Shown in pieces: positions 1-5,341 of a stretch of 10,252 bases of DNA (positions are counted from its first letter, which is position 1; every line of letters starts with the position of its first letter). The DNA lies in contig DASXZO010000112.1 of the NCBI GenBank assembly GCA_036501845.1, positions 1 through 10,252 of the forward strand. Reading direction: 5' to 3'. Below the pieces are notes generated by a model, which searched no databases, had not been told where the DNA came from, and saw only the letters and a program-made list of their open reading frames with translations. The position numbers and the translations under genes were made by a program. The stretch comes from JBBREP01 sp036501845 (GTDB lineage Bacteria > Actinomycetota > Acidimicrobiia > IMCC26256 > PALSA-610).

Positions 1-625
1 CCTCGGCGCGTGTCGCGAGATGTTCGAGCGCCTCCCGTTCGATCTCGGCCGGTTCGTCGCCGAGGCCACGCGTGCGATCGCCGAGCGCGCGCTCGAGCAG
101 CGTCACCAGATCGGCCGGCTCGAGCGCGTCGAGGCGGAACAGCGTGGAGCGCGACAGCAACGGACCGGTGAGCGAGAAGTAGGGGTTCTCGGTGGTCGCG
201 CCGATGAGCACGAGCAAACCGTCTTCTACGTGCGGCAGCAGCGCGTCCTGCTGGGTGCGGTTGAAGCGGTGCACCTCGTCGAGGAACAGGATCGTGCCGC
301 GGCCCTGCTGCCCGAGCCGGTCGCGCGCCCGCTCGACGACTTCGCGCACGTCCTTCACTCCGGCGTTCACGGCCGACAGCGTTTCGAACGACTTGCTGGT
401 GGCGCCGGCGACCAGGCGGGCGACGCTCGTCTTCCCCGTGCCGGCCGGCCCCCACAGCACCACCGACGAGAGCCGGTCGGACTCGATCAGCACCCGCAGC
501 GGCTTGCCCTCGCCCAGCAGGTGGCGCTGGCCCACCACCTCGTCGAGTTTGCGCGGCCGCAGCCGCGCGGCAAGCGGCGCGCGCTTGGAGAGCCGCTCCT
601 CCACCGCCGAAGCAAACAGATCCAT
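1..625 (-). CDS. rarA: Replication-associated recombination protein A (RarA/MgsA), N-terminal part; gene runs off the left edge
   Basis: This is an AAA+ ATPase of the RarA/MgsA/WRNIP1 family, related to clamp-loader subunits and RuvB, which acts at stalled or damaged replication forks. The 208 visible codons start at an ATG (625-623) and stay open to base 1. They cover the ATPase core: Walker A GPAGTGKT at residues 59-66, Walker B FLDEVHRF at 114-121, sensor 1 GATTENP at 142-148, and a probable arginine finger in LLSRS at 157-161. The N-terminal PLAARLRP and VVGQRHLLG stretches are typical of the family. The C-terminal helical and tetramerisation part lies outside the window; full proteins are about 430-450 residues. 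No Shine-Dalgarno sequence precedes the ATG. Instead TAGCCT lies exactly 6 nt upstream, suggesting a leaderless transcript. The gene is divergent from vapB across a 117-bp gap. The family assignment is very secure. Confidence 0.96.
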   Translation of the reverse strand, partial: MDLFASAVEERLSKRAPLAARLRPRKLDEVVGQRHLLGEGKPLRVLIESDRLSSVVLWGPAGTGKTSVARLVAGATSKSFETLSAVNAGVKDVREVVERARDRLGQQGRGTILFLDEVHRFNRTQQDALLPHVEDGLLVLIGATTENPYFSLTGPLLSRSTLFRLDALEPADLVTLLERALGDRTRGLGDEPAEIEREALEHLATRAE

Positions 626-631
626 CCGAGC

Positions 632-637
632 AGGCTA
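632..637 (-). promoter_or_regulatory. Putative -10 element of rarA (TAGCCT), leaderless geometry
   Basis: Read on the minus strand, TAGCCT fits the actinobacterial -10 pattern TANNNT. It is separated by 6 nt from the rarA ATG, which would place the transcription start at the A of the start codon. I see no good -35 hexamer. Support comes from the same spacing before vapB and apt in this window. This is inference from sequence only. Confidence 0.45.
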
Positions 638-662
638 CGGAACCCGGAGTTCGCGGCGCTTC

Positions 663-680
663 CCCGGTTCACGCACCGGG
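663..680. repeat. Short inverted repeat in the rarA-vapB gap
   Basis: CCCGG (663-667) and CCGGG (676-680) can pair around an 8-nt loop. The repeat lies in the divergent rarA-vapB spacer, upstream of the rarA -10 candidate. A 5-bp GC stem is common by chance in DNA this GC-rich, so any regulatory role is speculative. Confidence 0.2.
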
Positions 681-703
681 ATGCACACTGAACAAACTCG
701 TAT

Positions 704-711
704 CTGTACAG
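704..711. promoter_or_regulatory. Candidate VapBC operator: CTGTACAG palindrome
   Basis: CTGTACAG is a perfect 8-bp palindrome centred about 34 bp upstream of the vapB start, roughly over the -35 region of the proposed vapB promoter. Its TGTAC core recurs at 729-733, overlapping the -10 hexamer at 731-736. Phd/VapB antitoxins usually bind short palindromes over their own promoter and repress it, with the toxin as co-repressor. The position fits that model. The operator role is inferred. Confidence 0.35.
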
Positions 712-730
712 TTCGCCAACAGCCATTGTG

Positions 731-736
731 TACGCT
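731..736 (+). promoter_or_regulatory. Putative -10 element of vapBC (TACGCT), leaderless geometry
   Basis: TACGCT matches TANNNT and lies 6 nt before the ATG at 743, so transcription would start at the A of the start codon. A GTG at 728 is in the same frame but would be untranslated upstream sequence under this model. No Shine-Dalgarno sequence is present before 743. A convincing -35 is not visible; CTGTACAG occupies that area. Confidence 0.45.
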
Positions 737-742
737 GGTCGC

Positions 743-1006
743 ATGGACGTCACCATCAGCGCGCTCCGGGCCCACCTCGCGGATTGGTTGGACTGCGCCC
801 GCTCTGGCGAAGAGGTTGTCGTCACCGATCGCGGCGTACCCGTGGCGCGGCTCGTCGGGTTGGACTCGGCGACCGTGCTCGAACGGCTTGGACGCGAGGG
901 CCTGATTAGTCGGCCGCCCGGTTCGCCCCGGCCTACGGCTGCTGGGCGCCGGCGCGTCCGCTCGAGTGGATCGGTGTCGGATCTGGTGAGCGCGCAGCGT
1001 CGCTGA
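743..1006 (+). CDS. vapB: Antitoxin of a VapBC-type toxin-antitoxin pair (Phd/YefM-like)
   Basis: An 87-residue antitoxin that should neutralise the adjacent PIN-domain RNase and repress the operon. The N-terminal half has the Phd/YefM fold signature: MDVTISALRAHLADWLDCA at residues 1-19, GEEVVVTDRG at 22-31, then VPVARLV. The C-terminal tail (about residue 55 onward) is rich in Pro, Ser and Arg and is probably disordered, as expected for the toxin-binding segment. I chose ATG 743 over the in-frame GTG 728 because homologues of this type begin at MDV, and because TACGCT lies exactly 6 nt upstream. The stop is separated from the vapC start by a single base, indicating translational coupling. 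The pair is on the opposite strand to the housekeeping genes around it. Calling it VapB rather than a generic Phd-type antitoxin rests on the neighbouring toxin. Confidence 0.88.
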   Translation: MDVTISALRAHLADWLDCARSGEEVVVTDRGVPVARLVGLDSATVLERLGREGLISRPPGSPRPTAAGRRRVRSSGSVSDLVSAQRR

Positions 1007-1007
1007 G

Positions 1008-1430
1008 GTGGCGCTCGCCTATTTCGACGCCAGCGCCTTCGTGAAGCTCCTCGTCGACGAGGACGGCAGCGACCTGGCGGCCCAACTCTGGGACGGTTGC
1101 GACGCCGCGCTCAGCAGCCGTCTCGCGTATCCCGAGGTGCGTGCAGCGCTCGCGGCCGCGCGCCGCGATCGTCGCTTGACCTCGGGTGCGCTCGCCGCCG
1201 CGGAAGCGTCGTGGGAAGAGTTCTGGTCGGCGACGCGCGCCGTCGAACTCACAGCGGCCATTGCTCAGCACGCCGGGTCGCTCGCCGCCGAGCGCGGTCT
1301 GCGAGGCGCCGACGCGGTGCACCTCGCGAGTGCCCTCGCGGTCGGTGATGCAGGACTCATATTCGCGGTGTGGGACGTCCGCCTCCGCGATGCCGCGCGA
1401 GCGATGCGTCTACGCGTGTCACCAGCGTGA
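1008..1430 (+). CDS. vapC: VapC-type PIN-domain ribonuclease toxin
   Basis: A 140-residue PIN-domain protein, the usual size for VapC toxins, which are Mg2+-dependent endoribonucleases that block translation by cutting tRNA or rRNA. The acidic active-site set is intact: Asp7 in the opening YFDASA, Glu43 in RLAYPEV, Asp102 in GADAVHLASA, and Asp123 in AVWDVRL. The toxin is therefore predicted to be active. The start is a GTG one base after the vapB stop with no clear Shine-Dalgarno sequence, so translation probably depends on re-initiation after vapB. That keeps the toxin subordinate to its antitoxin. The gene ends 20 bp from the stop of the convergent phosphatase-like gene and no terminator hairpin lies between them. 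The RNA target cannot be told from sequence. The family call is secure. Confidence 0.92.
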   Translation: MALAYFDASAFVKLLVDEDGSDLAAQLWDGCDAALSSRLAYPEVRAALAAARRDRRLTSGALAAAEASWEEFWSATRAVELTAAIAQHAGSLAAERGLRGADAVHLASALAVGDAGLIFAVWDVRLRDAARAMRLRVSPA

Positions 1431-1450
1431 CCCGACGCCGATCGCACGGT

Positions 1451-2137
1451 TCACAGCAAGGGCACTGCGAGTTCGGCGACGAGTGCGTCAACCCTTCGCT
1501 CGATTTCCGGGAGCGCGGCCGCCGGGTCGACTTCGTCCACGTCGGGAACCGACCAGAACACGAAACGGTCGACGAAGCAGTCGAGGTATTGCTCGACGAG
1601 CGGCCGGTGCTCCTGCTCGTGGAGCGCGATCACCAGCGACGCCGCCTCCAAGTCGGTAGGTGTCGCCAGGTGGGGCGACCGCATGGCTCGATGCGGCACG
1701 CGCACTCCCCGCGCTTGCAACGCCTCGAACGTGTGCGGCGACATTCGGCCACGCGCGCCATGCGCCCACGCGCGCAGGCCGCGGGATTCGGCGCGCCAGT
1801 CGAGGCCCGCAGCATCGGCTCGCGACTCGAACAGCAACTCGGCGAACCGGCTCCGGTAGAAGTTGCCGGTGCACACGAACAACACGGTGCCCGCGAGGCC
1901 GATCTCGTGAAGTGACGCGTCGCCGCGCAGCACGCCCCCGCCGGTGCTCACGCCGCCGGCGCGCGTGAGCACGTAGCCGTACTCGATGTGGTCTCCGCGC
2001 CGGATCCCGGTGGCATGGCCGTGAAGCACATCGCCGCTGTGCAGGTCGGCCCACACCACGCCGTCGTGTTCGCGGACGTCGGCGACGACGCCCCGATCGC
2101 TGCGGAACCGACGCCCGTCGAGCGACCCGGTGATCAC
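1451..2137 (-). CDS. Low-molecular-weight phosphatase-like protein with an N-terminal beta-rich domain, coupled to aspS
   Basis: A 228-residue two-part protein. Residues about 84-228 form a low-molecular-weight protein-tyrosine-phosphatase/arsenate-reductase-like domain. It has a phosphate loop CTGNFYRS at 89-96 (Cys89 nucleophile, Arg95, Ser96) and a WSVPD segment whose Asp199 may be the general acid. The loop departs from the classical C-x-G-N-x-C-R-S-P: Tyr replaces the second Cys and Arg follows the Ser (YRSRFAE). I recall this as a distinct group of uncharacterised low-molecular-weight phosphatases. Residues 1-80 are a Gly- and Asp-rich, beta-strand-like stretch (GRRFRS, VVWADLHSGDV, GYVLTRAG). 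They resemble small stand-alone bacterial proteins often labelled, doubtfully, n-acetylglutamate synthase. The GTG start overlaps the aspS stop by 4 bp (GTGA), which supports the long start and translational coupling. There is no Shine-Dalgarno sequence. The substrate is unknown. Confidence 0.8.
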   Translation of the reverse strand: MITGSLDGRRFRSDRGVVADVREHDGVVWADLHSGDVLHGHATGIRRGDHIEYGYVLTRAGGVSTGGGVLRGDASLHEIGLAGTVLFVCTGNFYRSRFAELLFESRADAAGLDWRAESRGLRAWAHGARGRMSPHTFEALQARGVRVPHRAMRSPHLATPTDLEAASLVIALHEQEHRPLVEQYLDCFVDRFVFWSVPDVDEVDPAAALPEIERRVDALVAELAVPLL

Positions 2138-3882
2138 TTCTTGCGAACCGTGAGCCCGAGATCGCGCAGCTGGATGGGGTCGATCGGGCTCGGCGCGCCG
2201 GTGAGCGGGTCGGCGCCCGACTGTGTCTTCGGGAAGGCGATCACTTCGCGGATGTTCTCCTCGCCGCAGAGGATCGCCACGAGCCGGTCGGTGCCGAAGG
2301 CGAAGCCCGCGTGCGGCGGCGGTCCGTACTTGAAGGCGTCGAGCAAGAATCCGAACTTCGCTTGCTGTTGCTCGGCGTCGATCCCGAGCAACTCGAAGAT
2401 TCGGGCCTGCAGGTCGCGCCGATGGATACGCACGCTGCCCGATCCGAGCTCCCACCCGTTGAGCACGAGGTCGTAGGCCTGCGATCGTACGAGCAGCGGA
2501 TCGGAATCCATTAGCGCCATGTCGTCGGGGTGGGGCGACGTGAACGGATGGTGCGCGGGTACTGGACGGCCGTCGTCGCCGATTCCCTCGAACAGCGGGA
2601 AGTCGACCACCCACAGGAAGTGGAGCCCACCCTCGTTGATCGGCGGGCGGCCGAGATCGAGACGCAGCTGCCCGAGCACCGACACGGTGGTGGCCCACGG
2701 ACCCGCAGCAATCAACACGAGGTCGCCGGGCTCGGCACCGAGTGTGGTGATCACGCCGTCGCGCTCGCCGTCAGACAAGAACTTCGCCACCGGCGATTCG
2801 AGCGCGACCGCGCCGTCGCTGTGGCGCACGCGCATCCACACCAGGCCCGCCGCGCCGAGTTGCTTGGCCCGATCGACGAGACCATCGACAACGTTCCGAG
2901 ACGCCTCGCCCTGACCCTTCACGCAGATGCCGCGAGCACACTCGACGCCCTGGAACGCACGGAATTCGGTGCTCTTGAACACGCTCGACAGGTCGACGAG
3001 CTCCATGCCGAACCGCACATCGGGCTTGTCGGAACCGAACCGGTTCATCGCGTCGTGCCATGTGATGCGCGGCACCGTGTCGGGAACGTCGTCGGGCCGC
3101 ACCGCGGTAGCCGCAGCCATCACCGCGACCGTGACGGCCTCTTGCACGTCTTCCTGGCTGGCGAAGCTCATCTCCATGTCGAGCTGCATGAACTCGAATT
3201 GGCGGTCGGCCCGCAGGTCTTCGTCGCGCAGGCAGCGCGCGATCTGGAAGTAACGGTCGAAGGCCGCGACCATCAGGAGTTGCTTGAACAGCTGTGGGCT
3301 CTGTGGCAGCGCGTAGAACTCGCCCGGGTGGAGGCGGCTCGGCACCACGAAGTCGCGCGCGCCCTCGGGTGTTGACGCGATCAACATCGGTGTCTCGATC
3401 TCGGCGAAGCCCTGCGCGGCCATCGCCGTGCGGATCGCGTCGTTGACCGCGGCGCGGGCGCGCAGGTTCGCCTGCATCGGCGCGCGCCGTAGGTCGAGAT
3501 AGCGGTGGCGCAGCCGCAAGGCCTCGTCGACGTCGATGCGGTCGTCGAGCGGGAACGGCACGGGCTCCGCCTCGCTCAGCACCTCGATCTCGCTCGCGAC
3601 GATCTCGATCTGGCCGGTGGGCATCTGCTCGTTGACCGTGCCCTCGGGCCGTTCGCGCACGGCACCCACGATGCGCAGCACCCACTCCGACCGCACGTGG
3701 CGCACACCCTCGAGCCCCGCCTCGTTCGGGTCGACCACAACCTGCACGATGCCGGTTGCATCGCGGAGGTCGAGGAAGGCGACGCCACCGTGGTCGCGAC
3801 GGTGCGCGATCCACCCGCAGATCGTGACGGTGCTCCCGACGTCGCCGACCGACAGCTCGCCGGGCCGGTGCGTGCGCATCAT
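2134..3882 (-). CDS. aspS: Aspartyl-tRNA synthetase, bacterial type, probably non-discriminating (Asp/Asn)
   Basis: A class IIb aminoacyl-tRNA synthetase of 582 residues, normal for the bacterial type. An OB-fold anticodon-binding domain occupies roughly residues 15-110 (GWIAHRRDHGGVAFLDLRD at 23-41). The catalytic domain contains motif 2 (RCLRDEDLRADRQFEFMQLD, 216-235), HHPFTSP (444-450), GWELGSGSVRIH (476-487) and motif 3 (GFAFGTDRLV, 526-535). The bacterial GAD insertion lies about 295-400. His31 is the residue associated with non-discriminating AspRS in Pseudomonas aeruginosa, where E. coli has Leu, so this enzyme probably also makes Asp-tRNA(Asn). I chose ATG 3882: it overlaps the hisS stop by 4 bp (ATGA) and has GAGGAG 11 nt upstream (3894-3899). 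A second ATG follows directly at 3879. An in-frame extension inside hisS lacks family similarity. Product certain; tRNA specificity inferred. Confidence 0.97.
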   Translation of the reverse strand: MMRTHRPGELSVGDVGSTVTICGWIAHRRDHGGVAFLDLRDATGIVQVVVDPNEAGLEGVRHVRSEWVLRIVGAVRERPEGTVNEQMPTGQIEIVASEIEVLSEAEPVPFPLDDRIDVDEALRLRHRYLDLRRAPMQANLRARAAVNDAIRTAMAAQGFAEIETPMLIASTPEGARDFVVPSRLHPGEFYALPQSPQLFKQLLMVAAFDRYFQIARCLRDEDLRADRQFEFMQLDMEMSFASQEDVQEAVTVAVMAAATAVRPDDVPDTVPRITWHDAMNRFGSDKPDVRFGMELVDLSSVFKSTEFRAFQGVECARGICVKGQGEASRNVVDGLVDRAKQLGAAGLVWMRVRHSDGAVALESPVAKFLSDGERDGVITTLGAEPGDLVLIAAGPWATTVSVLGQLRLDLGRPPINEGGLHFLWVVDFPLFEGIGDDGRPVPAHHPFTSPHPDDMALMDSDPLLVRSQAYDLVLNGWELGSGSVRIHRRDLQARIFELLGIDAEQQQAKFGFLLDAFKYGPPPHAGFAFGTDRLVAILCGEENIREVIAFPKTQSGADPLTGAPSPIDPIQLRDLGLTVRKK

Positions 3883-5189
3883 CGTTCGGTCTTCTCCTCG
3901 GTGTGCATTCGTAACCAGGCGGGTGCGTCGTCGCGGCGCACTTCGATCTGTTCGCCGGACGCGAGGTCTTTCACGACCACGTGCCCCTCGGCCAGCTCGC
4001 GGGGCGCGAGCATCACCGCGTAGCGAGCGCCCGACTTGTCGGCCGCGCCCCACTGCTTCTTCATCGACCGCGACGCGCCACCGGACCCGTAGGAGCGGTC
4101 GGCGCGCAGGCCGAACTCGCGCAGCTCGTGGAGCAACGCCGTGGCGTCGCCGGTGTCGACCGCGTCGATCACGAACGCGTCGAGACCGCCCGTGAACAGC
4201 CGCGCCGCATCGACTCCCGAGCCCGCGCGTGCGAGCAGGATGCGTTCGATGCCGGTGCCGAAGCCGATCGCCGGCGCGGCCGGACCGCCCATCTCCTCGC
4301 TCAAGCGGTCGTAGCGGCCGCCGCCGCCGAGCGCGTTCTGCGCGCCGCCGATCGCGTCGCTCTGGAACTCGAACACGGTTGCGGTGTAGTAGTCGAAGCC
4401 GCGCACGAGCCGGGGCTCGATCTCGAAAGCGATGCCCACGTCGCGCAGTCCCGCTTGCACCTGCTCGAACTGTGCCGCGCTGGCGTCACTCAAGTGCTCG
4501 CCGAGCTGCGGTGCCCGGCCGATCATCTCCTGCCAGTCGGGGTGCTTCGAGTCGAGGATGCGCAACGGGTTCTGTTCGGCCCGCTCGAGCTCGGCGCCGA
4601 GCACATCGGCGTGGGCGCGCCAGTAGTCGAGCAGCACCGCCGAGTAGCGCTCCCGCGTGTCGGCGTCGCCCATCGAGTTCAGCAACAGCCGGGCATCGGC
4701 GATGCCGAGGGCGCGGTAGAGGCCGGCCAGCAGGTCGATCATCTCCACGTCGACGCGCGGGTCGTCGCTCCCGATCGCCTCGGCGCCGAGCTGCCAGTGC
4801 TGGCGGTAACGGCCGGCCTGGGGACGCTCGTAGCGGAAGTTCGGCGCCACGTACCACGCCTTCCACGGCGACGCGGGCCGGTGCTCCACGTAGGCACGCA
4901 CCACTCCCGCAGTGCCCTCCGGGCGCAACGCGAGCCGGCGGCCGCCCTTGTCGAGGAAGTCGTACATCTCCTTCGACACCACGTCGGTGCTCTCGCCGAC
5001 GCGCGCGTACACCTCGTAGTGCTCGAAGATCGGTGTGACCACCAGGCCGTAGCCGAAGCGCGCGGCGCGCTCGGCAAACGTGGCGACGATCTCGATCCAC
5101 TCGTCGCTCTCGGGCGCGAGCACGTCACGCGTGCCCTTGGGCGCCCGGAACACGTCACGCCCGGGGCGGGATGCGTCGCCGGGGGCCAT
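3879..5189 (-). CDS. hisS: Histidyl-tRNA synthetase
   Basis: A class IIa synthetase of 436 residues that charges tRNA(His) in the cytoplasm. The APKGTRDVLAPES opening (16-28) and the motif 1 region (VVTPIFEHYEVY, 50-61) precede motif 2 (FRYERPQAGRYRQHWQLG, 118-135). The HisRS-specific signature LVRGFDYYT is at 261-269. A Gly-rich segment GGGGRYD (288-294) and motif 3 (GFGTGIERIL, 309-318) complete the core. The C-terminal anticodon-binding domain runs from about 335 to 425. The first 13 residues (MAPGDASRPGRDV) are longer than in many homologues. ATG 5189 is nevertheless the only plausible nearby start and has TAGCCT 9 nt upstream. The gene leads a trio with aspS and the phosphatase-like gene, both junctions being 4-bp overlaps. 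It is separated from relA by 152 bp, so it probably has its own promoter. Confidence 0.97.
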   Translation of the reverse strand: MAPGDASRPGRDVFRAPKGTRDVLAPESDEWIEIVATFAERAARFGYGLVVTPIFEHYEVYARVGESTDVVSKEMYDFLDKGGRRLALRPEGTAGVVRAYVEHRPASPWKAWYVAPNFRYERPQAGRYRQHWQLGAEAIGSDDPRVDVEMIDLLAGLYRALGIADARLLLNSMGDADTRERYSAVLLDYWRAHADVLGAELERAEQNPLRILDSKHPDWQEMIGRAPQLGEHLSDASAAQFEQVQAGLRDVGIAFEIEPRLVRGFDYYTATVFEFQSDAIGGAQNALGGGGRYDRLSEEMGGPAAPAIGFGTGIERILLARAGSGVDAARLFTGGLDAFVIDAVDTGDATALLHELREFGLRADRSYGSGGASRSMKKQWGAADKSGARYAVMLAPRELAEGHVVVKDLASGEQIEVRRDDAPAWLRMHTEEKTER

Positions 5190-5198
5190 GAAGATGCG

Positions 5199-5204
5199 AG
5201 GCTA
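5199..5204 (-). promoter_or_regulatory. Putative -10 element of hisS (TAGCCT)
   Basis: TAGCCT on the minus strand is the same hexamer as the rarA candidate. It lies 9 nt before the hisS ATG, giving a predicted leader of only about 2-3 nt. No matching -35 is evident. A promoter here would let hisS-aspS be transcribed independently of relA. Confidence 0.35.
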
Positions 5205-5281
5205 CCGGCGCCGTAAGTACAAGCACGGCCTCAAAAGCACCGTGACGGACCTTGCTCAGGCGCGGCGACCGGAGCAGCCGA

Positions 5282-5338
5282 GGAGCGACGAAGGAGCGAG
5301 ATCGGTGCGTAGCGAGCTCGCCGCCGAGCGCAGGCGAG
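5282..5338. repeat. GGAGCGA direct repeats, palindrome and weak hairpin in the relA-hisS gap
   Basis: The 152-bp gap (5190-5341) carries no gene I can support. It contains two GGAGCGA copies (5282-5288, 5293-5299; 11-bp period), the 10-bp palindrome GCGAGCTCGC (5312-5321), and an inverted repeat CTCGCC (5317-5322) / GGCGAG (5333-5338) with a 10-nt loop. The inverted repeat starts 4 bp beyond the relA stop and could slow or end relA transcription. It has no T-tract, so it is not a canonical intrinsic terminator. The purine-rich GAGCGA run looks like a dispersed intergenic repeat. Confidence 0.4.
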
Positions 5339-5341
5339 GCA

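Noticed and set aside
2138..2698. Upstream extension of the phosphatase-like frame across the 3' end of aspS
   Set aside because: It runs antiphase through a highly conserved aspS C-terminus and its residues are Arg/Ala-rich frame-shadow sequence; the GTGA overlap at 2137 is a better start.
3883..4053. 57-residue N-terminal extension of AspRS inside hisS
   Set aside because: The extra residues are Arg/Gly-rich shadow sequence of hisS and unlike any AspRS; the ATGA overlap at 3882 with an upstream GAGGAG fits the family N-terminus.
3981..5216. Long plus-strand open frame opposite hisS
   Set aside because: It has no recognisable domain and the composition of an antisense shadow; hisS fully explains the region.
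5312..5338. Intrinsic terminator after relA
   Set aside because: The stem is only 6 bp and is not followed by a T-tract on the minus strand, so it was kept only as part of the repeat feature.
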